A stretch of 64,000 bases of DNA, taken from contig CM038229.1 in the NCBI GenBank assembly GCA_021442155.1, forward strand, positions 71,630,443 through 71,694,442, given 5' to 3'. The notes beneath the pieces are model-generated. The model worked only from the letters and a program-made list of their open reading frames with translations. It had not been told where the DNA came from and did not search any database. Source of the stretch: Cymbidium sinense (lineage: Eukaryota > Streptophyta > Magnoliopsida > Asparagales > Orchidaceae). A program made the translations under genes and the position numbers. Below, piece by piece: positions 49,490 through 63,262 of the stretch; the stretch's first letter is position 1, and the number at the start of each line of letters is the position of its first letter.

Positions 49490-51872
49490 TGTTGACCTCA
49501 CTTTTGGAGTAAGCTCTCAACTTCCTTATCATAGATCTAGGACTCTCATAGACACTGAGAGTTCCTTAATCTTAAGACACTTCTACTGATTCGGTGAACA
49601 CTTAACCTAACCTTAGAGACTTAGAAGAGTTAAGTATAGGGATAGGTTGTGCCTTAGGGATTTAGGAAGACTTGCCTACCCTATAGCCCAAACCAAATCC
49701 TTACTTCTTTCTTCCAAATCAAATCTCCAATTCAAATCCAAATTCTAAAATCAAATCCAACTATCAAATGATTAAAACCTATGATTAAATTCAAACTCCA
49801 AATCTCTTCCTAAGCCCTTTGATTTTATCTTATGGACTTAGCCTTAACCAAATTCAAATCAACCCCAATCCAATTTATTTTCTCAATTATCAAATTCAAT
49901 CTCCAATCAAATTCCAAATTATAAATCAAATACAAATGATTGAAACCTAAATTAAATCAATTCCAAAGTCAAGCCCTTTTGACCTACATCCCTATATTTG
50001 GTCAAATTTTCTTCCAAATCACTCCAAACTCAAGTAATTTTCTCATAACCCATTTATGTCTTCATTTGTATTCCCAAATATAAATAAAATGTAAATTCAA
50101 ATGGCTAAAACTAAATCCAAAAGCAAACCATAATCTAATTTATACCATTTGAACTAATTCCTTGACCTTGGTCAAATCCTATACAAATCAACTCAAAACC
50201 CATGGATTTTTTTTTATGATTCAATCATTCCTTCAATCATTATTCCAAATATAATCATAAACTATAATTATCAAACCAAATCCAAGTCAACTCAAGTCAA
50301 ACCCAACCTAGCCCATTTGACTTGAAACATTCAAACGAGCCAAAACACATTTAAACCTAAACCAATTACAATTAATTTTATATTTCAATCTCAAATCTAT
50401 ATATAAACTCAACTAAATCAAACTCAACTCAAAAATTAAGCCAACTAAGCCCAATTGGCTCACTTGACCCAAAGGGGCCAATTTGACCTACATGAACCAA
50501 AATCCAATTCAATTCAAATCAAAGTGAATTAAGCCAATCCAAACTTCATGTCATGATTTTTGATCATCCTAGGTTAATCAATTGGGTCAAACCAAGTCAA
50601 CCTAACCCATTGACCAAGTCAACCCTTTAACCCATATGAACCCAAACTAGTCAAATAGCTAACCTAAACCAAATTGATTGCAACCAATGGCTCAAGTTCA
50701 CTGCAAATTATTTATTGAACTTGACCAAAGTCTCAATTGAGCACAATTTGACCAATTGGTCAACCTAACTCTTACTTGACCTTAAGGGTCAAATCAACCT
50801 AAAACCCAATCAAATCCAAATTGAACTTAACCAAAGCCTATAATATATTCCAAATGATCAACCAAACCCAAAAAAAAGCCATGATTCAAGCCAATTTAGT
50901 CAATTGGGTCAAATTGGTCAACTTAGCCCAAATTGACCTAAAGGATCAAATTAGCCAAAATCCAAATTAAATCTAAATTAAACCAAATTGATTGAAACCA
51001 ATTGAACCAAAATACTCTAAATGATCATTTAAACTTGACCTAGTCCTTGGTTTGACCCAATTTGAGCAATTGGTCAACCTAACCCATTTTGACTCATTTT
51101 GACCCAATTTGAGCCAAATGGGTCAAATTGACCCAAATTAAATCAAATGAACTCCAAATGACATGAAATTTGATCCAACTCTCTTTTGACTCATTTAAAA
51201 TATATTCAAGTCAAATTCAATGCCAAATGATTACTTTGCCCTTAGATCAAGGGCAGCCCATGAGAAAAGACACTCACTTAAATGATCATTTCTCTTCCTT
51301 GGCCACTTTGCACTCATCCATTGGTCCACATAGGCACCAAGGACACTGCTCATCTGACTCCAGATGTGGTTGGGAAGCCATGACTCATGGGGAGGTGAAT
51401 TCACCTCAACTCTCCCATTGGAACACTTCACATGAAGGACACCCACCTCCCCGTGCTAGGACACCCATTTTTCCTTCATAGTAGCCACTTTCCATGCCTT
51501 AGTCAACCAAAATGAGCTACCTAAGATGATTCCCTTCCATTCTCAACCACCTTAAGCCAAATGATAATATTTTGGAGCCAAAGATCAAACAAAAAGAAGG
51601 AATTTCAGCCAAAATCAAACACAAGGCATTAAAGGCAGCAAAACTTCTCCTCCCACACTCTTTTTCATCCCTCAGAGCTCACAAAACAACCAACAATTAT
51701 TTCCACTTATATTTGGGGTAAAAACACCAAAAATAAGTGGATTTTCAAGAAAGTAGCGGCAATTGGAGAAGGCATCATTCCAAAGAAAGGAAAGAGGTCT
51801 AGGCTCATTCAAGGCTTCATCCTTAACTCAAAAGCGTGCCCAGATCATCACCACCGCTGAAAATCATCCCCG

Positions 51873-51874
51873 GT
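51873..51874 (+). other. Possible splice donor in family-2 copy G
   Basis: CG-GTAAGG follows a CT-rich leader-like segment ('CTCCTCCCACACTC'). I could not find the same site in copies E and F, so it is weak compared with the family-1 donor. Confidence 0.25.
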
Positions 51875-52109
51875 AAGGTAATCTTCAAAAACTCGTACCC
51901 GACTTTAGGATTTCTTACTTTTTGTGATAATTTTCTTGTAATTTTAGGAATTTTCCTTAGATAAATCTCATATTCTTTTCATTTTATTTGATCCTAATAT
52001 GAAATAAAATTTTTTCGTCAAAGATTGATATGAAAATGAGCCTAATCGGACATTATTTCATTTTCTTTTGCATTTTTCCTGTCAATTTTGCCGGTCGGAG
52101 AGCAACAGT

Positions 52110-52139
52110 CATCTGATCCCATGTTTAGGGGATCAGATG
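52110..52139 (+). other. Perfect 11-bp inverted repeat in copy G
   Basis: CATCTGATCCC (52110-52120) and GGGATCAGATG (52129-52139) are separated by 8 nt. Further GATC-rich words (GGATCATATC, CCGATCC) follow to 52240. It could form an RNA hairpin within the U5 side of the repeat. No function can be assigned. Confidence 0.6.
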
Positions 52140-54327
52140 GCTTAGATCACAGACCCTCATCTTTTTGACCCCCAAATCATGTGATCTGCCATCGGATCCT
52201 GTGGATCATATCTGGACCATCCGATCCGTGATTGGATGGTCAGATCTAATCTACGCATCACGGTCACTATTCCTATCATTTTCGCTCATGTACTGACGTG
52301 ACACACACCAACCAATTGCGCCACACCACATGCCACATGGAATCACACGGTCCAATCGCGCGGCACCGTGTAGCGCCGTGCACGGTGCTGAGGGAAAATC
52401 CAGATTTTCTGATTTCAAAAATTATTTAAATCACCTGAAACTTCAAAACTTGATAGAAAATAAAATACTTATTGAAAAACTACAAATAAGGGCTCATTAA
52501 ATTCGTTTTTCCAAGAGAAATTCAATAAACCTAAAATCCTTAAATTTTGCTAGATAGTTTGAGCTTAATTTAAGTTTTGATAAAAATAAAAGTTTATTAA
52601 TTAAACTAAAAACACACTTCAGATTAAGTTAAAATTTTTAGAGATTAAAATTGAAGCTGAAATCTACCTACCATAAAAATTTCAAATCAACATCACTTTT
52701 GGATTGAAAGATATTGAATTTTGAAATTCAAATGATTTATTGTAATAAAATAAATTAACAGAGTTCATAAAAATCATCTTAATCAACTGAAACTTTGAAA
52801 ATTTATAACTAATTATAGAAAAATCTAAAAAAAATATAAATAAATATTTATTTTAAAGGTACTTCAGAGGAAATTAATTTAAAATTAATTTGAATTAACT
52901 TTGAACAGTAATTAAGACTTAATTTGGGTTTAATTAAAAATTTAATTAACTTAATTACTCTCTAATTACCCAAGTAATTAATCTCAAACTTTTTGAGTTT
53001 GATTAATTGGATTACCACTGCCTCCCATAATTTTCTTGAGATTTATTGATTGGTTAATTAGGAAAATTGATCTTAGCCTTAATTACTCTCTTAATTAATT
53101 AGGTGATTAATTAACATTCTAAATAGTAAGAAAATTATTAATTAAGTTTGTTAATCATTGTGAGATATTGAATGAACATGGGGAATGAGATTGGGGCCTC
53201 TTTCCCATTCTTTTCTCTAAGTTCACTTCACTTGAAGTGAAATCAATTAATTTGGGATTAATTAATGGTTTAATTCATTAATTAAATGGCTTAATTAATT
53301 AAATTGAAACCATAATAATTCTAGAACTTATCTAATTAACTCTTGGGTAGCTCTTTGGGTGTTCAATAACCTAAAGAGAGAGCTAATTAAATTATGATTA
53401 GCTCATATGTGTGAGAAAAATCAAAAGAGTAATTAAGTGAGCTCCTTAAGCTTAATTAATTAATAATTACGAGCTAATTGCATTAAACCCCTTTAATTTC
53501 ATAGGAGCATTGCTATTTACTTTTCTATATGATTGCATATCATATTAGCTCGTAATTGTTTAATTATTACCTTAAGGTGACATAGGCAAGAGTTAATTAA
53601 TTGGTTTAATCCATGATTAACTTAATTAAACCATAAAATCAACTTAATTACTTCTTCATTAAACCAAATTAACTCACACATGGGAAATGGGAATAGGATC
53701 AGCAAACCTCTTTCATTTCCTAAATTAAATCAAACTCAAAATTGAAAATGTCATTTAAGAACTTTAGTTTATTTTTAAGTAGCCTTATTTAGTAAGATTG
53801 TCCTTAGGAATTAATTGGAATGAATGAGATCATGTGCTTATGTTCCTTTATTTCTTTCTAGTCATGTTAAATGTTTCTTTCCATATGTAATCATGCATTC
53901 ATTTCTTTTAAAATTAACTAAATGAAATGGTTTCTTTTATGTCAAATTGCATGTGGTGGTTTAAATTAAAAATAGGTGGGGATATTATAACTATTAAATC
54001 AAAAGTTATTTTTAAAAGCCCATAAATCAATTATAATAGATGGAATGATGTTAATTAAAAGTATCTATAAGTTTGCATGTGTTGATAATATAAGATATGC
54101 AATATGAAGCTCTCTTTCCTTACCTTATATGGATTTGCATGAGATTTATAAATGTATAGTTCATTTGAAAAGAATACAACATTTGTCTAAATCTACTCCT
54201 ATACATCTCCATGCTAAGACTTAGGAAGAATTTCATATCACATATGTAAATCATATAATCAAATCAAATATGACTTCTTGCATGACTTCTTGTTCTTTTG
54301 GTTCTTTTTGTACATTCACATGTATCT

Positions 54328-54685
54328 CAGAAAAGTGGTATATTAGTCTGGACACCTCGGGGCTGTGAGGCTTTAAGTAGCCCTAAGTAGGTCTTGTACC
54401 TTACGCCCCTAGTGTAGAATAATGGCTCTGTACTCACTTAAAACTCTTATACATATATATGTATAATGTGGCCAATGAATAAGAATCATAATCAAATAAA
54501 TCAAATACAACTTTTGCATTGGTCTTCCTATCCTTGTAGTTGTTTATACATCTATATGTATCTAAAAAAAATGGTATATTAGTCACGGACACCAGTTATC
54601 AATAGCTAAGTAGGTCTTGTACCTTATACCCCTGGTATAGAATAATGGTATTGTACTCACTTAAAACTCTTATACATGTGAATGT
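54328..54685. repeat. Two-unit tandem repeat in copy G
   Basis: Both units contain 'GTGGTATATTAGTC' or 'ATGGTATATTAGTC', 'AAGTAGGTCTTGTACCTTA', 'AATAATGG' and 'ACTCACTTAAAACTCTTATA', spaced about 235 bp. This is the inverse of the unit occurring three times in copy F and once in copy E. Confidence 0.7.
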
Positions 54686-57600
54686 GTACTTAGCTAATGG
54701 ATGAAAAATCCCTCTTTTCTATTAAAAATACATGCATTCATAATTTAATCAAATGAAGTATTTAAATTCCAAACACACTTCTTTGCATTCATCATTTAAG
54801 TGTGCTAAGGCATACATTGTATGTATAGGTATGCTTAGGATTTAATCGTATGCATGATATACATGATGGAAAGAAATGAATAAACATGTGTTATATGATA
54901 GTAACTCATTTTAATTAATCTTAAGATGTCTTTCTTATTGAAAAAGGTCATTTAGAGTGAACCTAAACTTAGGATTGATTAAAACATATAATTAGCCATT
55001 CACTAAAATAAATTGATTAATTAACTTACTTTAGAAGTGACTTAAGGTAGGGATAAAAGAGAGATTCCTCCTCTCTCTTCTCTTTATAACACTTAGTTAT
55101 TAAGTATAGACCATATGAAATAAAAGAAAATACTCAGTAAAATCTTCAAATCAATTAAATCACTTAAATCCCTCACATTTAGCAAATTACAACTCTAAAG
55201 CCTAGTTAGGACATACCACACAAGCTTTAGTTCACACACATTAGACTAAGTCACCACTTCTAGCTTTATGATAGAGCGATGTATGATTTGATGTATGTTT
55301 ATTTTGTGGTGTATTGTTGTAGACTAGATGTTAGGGTGTATGTGCGTAGTCTAGATGTTAGGCTAATATTATTAATCATGCTTTCTGTAGGGGATTGTTC
55401 TTAAGGGGTCATTAAATAAAAAAATATAAATGCTTTTGATGTGCAAGTTGCTTAGCACCCAAGCATAATCAAGTTAGGATAGGTGGGCTTGGTTACCCAA
55501 GTGTGGGGTGCTAAGTCCAAATTATTTGTATAACTGTTTGGGTTGTATGGTGTGTTTAGCTAACATTTATTTTACATATGTAGCTAGATTTACATTCCTT
55601 CTTTTAATATAATCTTACATAGGATTAGGATGAGCATTGGTTATAAGACCAAGTCTTATGCACCATGTGATGTATTTGGAGCAAACATATCCAAATCAAG
55701 CCAAAAGGAAGAAAGAAATAGAGTGTGGTGTTTATTTTTAAACTTGGAATTTAAAAAATTGAATATATTATTGGGACGCCACGTAGATCCGTAGATGTAC
55801 TCATTAGGGTGATCAGGTATGACATTGAGGAATGATATACTATCTCGAGAGATAGAAATCACCATCCTACAATGGACTTAATCACCTAATAAGGACTCCT
55901 AAGGATAATGGGTCTTTGAATTCACCAGAGACCTTTCCCCAACTTTAAATGAAAAAGTAAAGTAGGGTTTATTTAAATCGGGTTCACTAAGTCCCCTATG
56001 GAGGCAAGCCCCATAGTTAATTATATCTTAAGGAATGAGATTATTTAAGAATACTCTCGATTAAGGTAAATGATCATTGTCTCTAAAGATTTTAAAGATA
56101 AGACTATCAATCAATTAATTATTTTTTTGGAAAATTAAGTGGGATTGATCAAGAGGAGAGAGTTATTATCTAAACCAAAGGGAGATGTGTAGGGGATGCT
56201 CACGATGCTAGGAAACCTAGCGAGCATCCAAAAACTATCCTATGATTGTGCTTTTTATATTTTTAAAATTGAAGATGATTATATGTTTGAGTTGAATTTT
56301 TATTAGAAATCTAGGGCTTATAATTCCACAACATAAGATCATAGAAATGCCTAAGAGGTGAAGATTTATGCTTGTAGCTCGTAAAGGGAAACAACAACCT
56401 CAAATCCTAAATCTAGAGAGCTTTGGCTAGGGCCAAGGCATGACATAAATCTAAGGCGAAGATGGGTATATGGTTTACCTCCATAAGAGAGGATAAACCA
56501 CCTGACTGTTGGACTTACAACTGCTTGGGGGTGGCTCCCAACTAAGTCCTCCTACGATTTTAAATACATGTAGGCAAGTCTTATGCTTTGCAAGATAGCT
56601 AGGCTATTATTTATTTATAAATGAGACTAAATCCTTAAACACACTCCCTAAGAGGCTAGAGCATGAAGGACATGAATAATGACTTAAATCTAATACAAAT
56701 TTTGTTAAGTTTTATTTTAATTTTTGGACATTTTTATTTGACACGGGCTATGAGATTTCATATACTTAATACATGAGAAATTGGTTATGGGCCAAAATCA
56801 GAAAAAAGGAGGTGTCTTTCCACCATGGATCTCGAAGGTCAAGCCATTTTCTCTGGCAAATGTGGAAGCCCTCCATTAGTCAGAGTGAGACAATATGATT
56901 TTATGCATGATGTGAAACATACAACATCCAGCTAAGGGGTTGCTAAATCTTTTATTATCTTGATTTATGTCCTAGCTTTAGGTGAGGTTATGAGTTGGTT
57001 AATTAATATAAAATTTATTTTTTCCTAAGAGCTTAATTGCATCCAGGTCATTCATCAAATAATGAAGAAACTAGGAAAATCATGCCATCATAATTACACA
57101 ATCATAAACAAAACATCAATCAATTTATAAAATTAGAGCAAAAAATAAGAGGCCAATGTGGTCGGGCTCCACCACATAAATCCAAAAAGGAAAATGGGTA
57201 GTCAAGCTCTACCCTTATACAACCCAGATTACAAATGAATAATTACAATTTAGAAGAAATTCATGTTATGGGGGTCTTCATTCCCCATTCTACATTTCTT
57301 CCTTTCTTCATTTCTTTCTTTTCTTCACTTCTTTCTTCCTTTTGATTTGACTTGAGATGTGGTTTGCTTCAAGGCTTCACATGGTACATAAGACATGGTC
57401 TTATAACCAATGTTGACCTTAATTCCCCCATAACATTCATTCCAAATTTCAATTATAAAATTTACATTAAATGGGAAAGATAAATCTAACTAAACATAAA
57501 ATAGTGATTAGCTACCACATAACCCAAGCAGTTATATGAATAATTTGGACTTAGCACCCCACACATGGGTTACCAAGTCCACCTATCCTAATTTGGATCA

Positions 57601-58014
57601 TGCTTAGGGGTATAAGCAACCTGCACGGCAAAAAAATTTATATTTTTATTACAGTGCCCCTTAAGCACAATCTCCTACATAAAACATGATTAAACTAATG
57701 TTGCCCTAACATCCAGTCTTCGCACATGCACCCAAAGATTAAGTCCAAAAATATTACATCACAAAATAAAATTAGGCATCAAACCATGCACTACTCTAAC
57801 ATAGAGCTAGAAATGGTGACTTAGCCTAATGTGTGTGCCATTTAAGGCTTGTGTGGTATGTCTTAGCTAGGCTTTAAGGTTGAGATTTTCTATGTGCAAA
57901 GGATTCAATTTAGAGGATAGTGTTAGTTTAAGTGATTTAGTTGATTTGTCAATTTTAGTTGGTGATTTGATTTGGTTTGAATGAACCTACACTTAGTTAC
58001 TAAATGTTGTGAAG

Positions 58015-58034
58015 AGAAGAGAAGAGAAGAGAAC
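58015..58034. repeat. Short (AAGAG)n run in copy E
   Basis: About four consecutive AAGAG units occur where copy F has a single one near 2080. This is local slippage only. Confidence 0.6.
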
Positions 58035-60119
58035 TTCTCTTTCTTCCCTACCTTAGGTAATTCTAAGGTAGCTTCATTAATGATTTTTCTTTGGTGAATG
58101 TTTTATTAATTGTTTTAATTTACCCTAAGTTTAGATTTATTCTAAATATCCCTATTCAATAAGAAATACATCTTAGAGTTAATTAAGGTGAATTACTATC
58201 ACATAACACACAATCCTTTATTTCTTTCAACCATGTATACCATGCATATGAATAAATCCTAGCATACCTATACATGCAAAGCAAATTTTAGCACACTTTG
58301 ATGATGAATGCTAAGAAATATGACATGAAAATTTGGATATTCCATGAATGCATGTCTTGATTATGTAAAAAAGAGGATTCTATCATCCAACATAATGCAC
58401 ATCCACATATAAAGACTTAAGTGATGACACCATTATTTTCTACAGGGGTGTAAGGTACAAGACCTACTTAGGGCTACTTAAAGCCTTGTAGTATCGGGAT
58501 GTCAGACTAATATACCACTTTTCTTAAATACAGGTAGATGTACAAAAGGAATCAAATGGATAAAGAAACATGCAAAAGATTTTTGTTTGATTTGATGTAT
58601 AGTTTACATGTGTAATGTGAAGATCCTTCTTAAGTTATAACATAGAAATTCTTAGGAATAGATTTAACCAAGTGTTATGTTCTTTTCAAATGAACTATAC
58701 ACTTTGCAAATCTATTTAAATCCATGTTAAGAGAAGAGAAGAAAATAACATAAAATAGATCTTATGCTATAATCATATGCAAGCTTATAAGTATTCATAA
58801 GTAGCATCACTTCATTCATAATCTTTAAGTTATAAGTTTTGAAAATAATTTTTTGTTTAATAGTGATAATATCCACTCATATTCTTAATTTTAACCAACA
58901 CATGCAATTTGACATAAAAGGAAACATTTTATTTAATTGATTTTTCAAAAGAGATGAATGCATGATTTCATATAGAAAATAACATTTAGCATGCCTGGAA
59001 AGAAATAAAGTGATGCAAGCATATGGCTTCGTTCACCCTAATTAATTCCTAAAGATAATCCTATAAAATAAGATCATTTAAATGAATCAAATTCTTTAAG
59101 GAGATTTCTATTTTTTTGTTTGGATTTGATTTGACTTAGGAAATGTGAGAAGTGTTTGCTGGTCCTAACCCATTTCCCCCATGTGTGAATTGGTTTAGTT
59201 TAATTTTAGAATAATTAAGTTAATTTTATATTTTGTTTAGGTTAAGGTGTGAATTAAATCCATTAATTACCCCTTACCTATACCACTTTAACGTAATTAA
59301 ACAAGTAATTATGCGCCAACATAAGATATGCAACCACATAAAATTTAAATCAGTAATGCACTTAAGAAATAAAGGGGCATAATGCAATTGGCTCATAATT
59401 ATTGATTAATTAAGCTCAAGAATTTAATTAAGTACTTTTATAACCTTCCTATATATGTAGTTTGATTATAATTTCCTTTAAAGTCTCTTAGGTTATTGAA
59501 CACCTAAGAATCTATCCAAGATTAAGTGATTAAGTTCTAGAGTGATTTAGTTTTGAGTTTGATTAATTGAGCCATTAATGAAATGATTAAGTCATTGATT
59601 AATTTGCAAATTAATTAAATGTTTATCCAAATGAAATAAACTTAGGGTAAAAGATTTGGAAAAGAAATCCTAATCTTATTCCCTAAGTCTATTCACTATT
59701 TCATGATGATTAATAAACTTAATTAATGAATTATCACTATTTAATAGATTAATTAATCATTTATTTAAGTAAGAGAGGGATTAAAGATGAACTAAGCAAT
59801 TCCTTTAATTAATCCAATAATAAATTTAAGAAAATCATGAGAGGCAGAGGTCATCCCACTAATTAACCTTAGGAAGTTTGGAATTAATTGTTGAAGTACT
59901 TAAGGAGTAATTAGCCTAATTACAGTTCTAATAAAACCCAAATTGAGTGAAAATTACTATTCAAAATCAATTGATTTTAATTTTATATTATTCCTTTACT
60001 GAATTATCTTTAAAATGAACTTGAGTTTATATTTTTTGGATTTTTCTATAATTAGTAATAATTTTAGGGAGTTTTAGCATTAAAAATGAATTATTAGAGC
60101 TAATTAACCCCTAATCCTA

Positions 60120-60270
60120 TAGGGCCACATGGCGTGACACAACGCACTGACGTGATGTGCTTTTCATATGGCACGATATGATAGGTTATTTAAATTATCA
60201 CATCTGCTATTGAGTCAGCCAGCGGCAAACGCGCTTTCTCCACGGGCTATCTGATCTAAGATTAGATGAC
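60120..60270. promoter_or_regulatory. GC-richer block of copy E with TATTTAA word
   Basis: It contains 'CACATGGCG', 'GACGTGATGTGC' and 'GGTTATTTAAATTATCACATC', matching copy F at 4640-4740 ('CACGTGGC', 'GGCTATTTAAG'). ACGTG cores of plant G-box type occur in both. Conservation in an otherwise decayed repeat suggests a regulatory block, but direction and function are not settled. Confidence 0.3.
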
Positions 60271-63262
60271 CAAGATTAATCCTATAGTTTAGGCTTAAAT
60301 TAGAGGGAGATCTATCATGATTTAATCACAACGTCCGTTCTAATCATGTGGAATAGACAGTGTGTGATCTATCTCCTCCCGAGCAATGAAAAATGGATGT
60401 CGTCCATCGATCATCACTAGATCGAGCTCGGATGGAGTTCAAACTCACCCCACACCTTTGGGGAAGCATAAGCAAGGTATCCAACGGTCAAGATCTAATG
60501 AGATTATAATTTCTTTCAAAAAGGACCAAGCAATTTTTATCCTAAGATCATATTTGAGCAATACCTCATCAAAGGCTATCACTGACGCTTCCAACGGGGG
60601 AAGTAGCTTCGTCTAGTAGAGACGAAGCCCTATTGAAGGTATCAAGTCTTGATTTGAGGTTGATGGCTTAGTTGACCAAGCTCCCCTTCAATGGTAATTG
60701 GCTTTGTTCAAAGTCCTCCTTTCCGTGGCTTGGTGACTTGGGAAATAACTTGATTGAGCTTGACGAAGCCCCTTGATGGCGCTTGTGAGTTTAATTTGGT
60801 TTTGGTGGAGAATTGAGTGACTTGGAATTGGGATGGACCTCCCCTATTTGGGTTTGAGCAAAATCAAAAATGAGAAATCAAGGGAGCTTGGAAATGGCCT
60901 TGGAAAGCTTAGGAATGCTTGGTTAGGATTCTTAGATCTCAATTCAGTGCTTGTGGTTTTAGTGGGAATGAGGGGGACTATATCTCCCCCTCCTTGCATC
61001 GGACAGTGAAGAGTAGAGTTGCCTTTTAGCTTAATTGCTGAGATTGGTTGATTGGTTTAGGTTGTTAGGCACCCAATGTGAGTCATTTTAGGTAGAGGAG
61101 TGGAGGAGAGTGAGTGCCTATGTGCTAGATGAGTGTATTGGTAATCTAAGTGTTCAATTTTCATTGAAGGGGTCAGTTTGGCCTTGGGTTGGTTCATGGC
61201 CGACCCAAGGTCATTGGGTCATGTTCACCACCCTCCTTGGTGCCCATGTGGCCAACTAGGTTGATGCCAAGTGGCCCACTAGGAGGATGCCAAGTGTCCT
61301 TGAGAAAGAATATGACCAAATTCCAAGTGAATTTGGTCATAGGATACCCTTTTACCTAGGAATAAAGTGGTCATTTGGCTTTGATTTGATTTGTGGAGAT
61401 TTGAAATGATTCAAAAGTGGGTTGGGCCAAATTTCAAGTGATTTGGAGTTCATTTGGTTTGAATTGATTCAATTTGACCTATTTAGGTCAAGTTAGTCAA
61501 ATTGGGTTAGGTTGATCAATTGGGCAAATTGGGTCAAACCATGGGTAAGGTCAAGTTCAAATGATCATTTGAAGTCTATAGGTATCATTAGTTTGGTTCA
61601 ATTTGGTTTAATTTTGGTTCATTTAGGTTCATGTAATTCAAATGGGTCAAGTTGACCAATTTGACTCATTTGACCAATTGGGTTAGGTCATGGATTGGTT
61701 TAGGTTTGGTTGATCATTTGAAATGTATTGTAAGCTTTGGTTTCAATCAATTTTGGTTTGGATTGATTTCAAGTAATTTGACATTTTAGGTCAAGTTGGG
61801 TTCATGATCAATTGGGCTAGGTTGGGTCTAGTTGGCTAATTGAAGCTTTGATCAAGTTCAACAATCAATTTAGAATGAGTTTGACCCATTGATTACAATC
61901 AATTTGGCTTAGTAATTAGGCTTGGTTTGGCTCAATTAATGGTTTGGTTAAGTTCAATCATTGATTATGAATTGGTCTAGATCAATGGTTTCAATCAATT
62001 TGGCTTATAGTGAATTTTGGCTTGTTTAGGTTTCATTTGGGCTAAGTGTTGACTTGGTCAAAGGCTAGGTATGACTTGATTTGACCCAATTTGAGTGATT
62101 GATCATCCTAAGATGATTATTGATCACAATGTAGGCTTAGATGGGCTTAGTTCAATCCAATTTGGGTTGGATTAGAATTTGGCTCAAAAAGGTTCTTTAG
62201 GTCACTTTGGGTCAAGTGAGACTAAGTGGGTCAATTGGATTGATCAAGGCTTGATTCAAGTTTGGTTGAACTCACATATGGCTTATGATTAAAATATAAA
62301 TCCAATTGCAAGTGATTTGGAGTCAAACGGGTTTTGATTCATTTGATAATTTCAAGTCAAAAGGGTGAATATGGGTTTGACTTGGGTTAGTTTGATTTTG
62401 GTTTGGTGATTATAATTTATGTTTATATTTAGGCATGTGATTGAAGGAATGATTGTTTTAAGAGAAAATCCAAAGGTATGGATTGATTTGAGAATGATTT
62501 GGCTAAGTTCAAGTATTTGACTTGAAAGAGTATAAGTTAGATTTATGTTGGATTTGGATTTGAGTTTTGAATTTAGTCTTGGTTATTTGAATTTATATTT
62601 CATCTATATTTGTGAATATAAATGAGAATATAAATGGGTTATGAGAAAATCTTTTGAGTTTGGAGTGATTTGGATTTGATTTGAGCTAAGTCCAAGGATT
62701 TGACTTGAAAGAGTATAAGTTGGATTTTGGTTAGACTTGGATTTGAGTTTTGAATTTAGTTTTGGTTATTTGAATTTATATTTCATTTATATTTATAAAT
62801 ATTGAGAATATAAATATGAAAATCTTTTGAATTTGGAGTGATTTGGATTTGATTTGAGCTTAAGTCCATAAGATGAAATCAAAGGGCTTAGGAAAGATTT
62901 TGGATTTGAATTCAATCATGGGTTTTAATTATTTGAATTGGAATTGAGTTATGATTTGGATTTTGGAATTAAATTATGATTTGAGAAAATCAATTGAGTT
63001 AGAATTGATTTAAGATTTGATTTGGAATTGGTTTGAAGGAGGGAAGCAATGATTAGGCTTAAGCTATAGGATAGGCAAGTCTTCCTAATACCCTTAAGGC
63101 ATAACCTATTCTTATGGCTAACTCTTCTATGTCTCTAGGGTTAGATTAAGTGTTCACCTAATCACTAGAAGTGTCTTAAGACTAAGGAACTCTTAGTGTT
63201 TAGAGTAGTCCTTATGTTTGGTATGGAGAAGTTGAAATCTCACTCCAAAAGTGAGGTCAACA

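Larger units (their letters stand above)
49490..55722 (+). repeat. Family-2 LTR, inverted copy G
   Basis: It begins TGTTGACCTCAC at 49490. Homology to copy E in inverse orientation continues through the low-complexity tract, the middle GC-richer part (51200-52400), the TAATTAA-rich part and the 'GGTGGGCTTGGTTACCCAAG' block (55480) to about 55722. Relative to E, about 1.6 kb at the far end is missing. The plus-strand segment 51640-51880 is pyrimidine-rich and ends in CCCCG-GTAAGG, which supports transcription rightward in this copy. Confidence 0.7.
55726..63262 (-). repeat. Family-2 LTR, copy E
   Basis: It ends 'GTGAGGTCAACA' at 63262, as copy F does at 8057. The left end is probably the TGTGGTG/TGTTTAT at 55724-55729, right after homology to inverted copy G stops, giving about 7.5 kb. 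Landmarks shared with F are the GGGTCTTTGAAT block (55910 and 5), the CTAAGGGGTTGCTAAATC block (56932 and 1008) and the TAATTAA-rich middle. No frame of note is present. Flanking sequence on the right differs from that of F. Confidence 0.7.

Noticed and set aside
51170..51481. 103-codon plus-strand frame in copy G
   Set aside because: Not kept in copies E and F at the matching place, and no known motif; part of a non-coding repeat.
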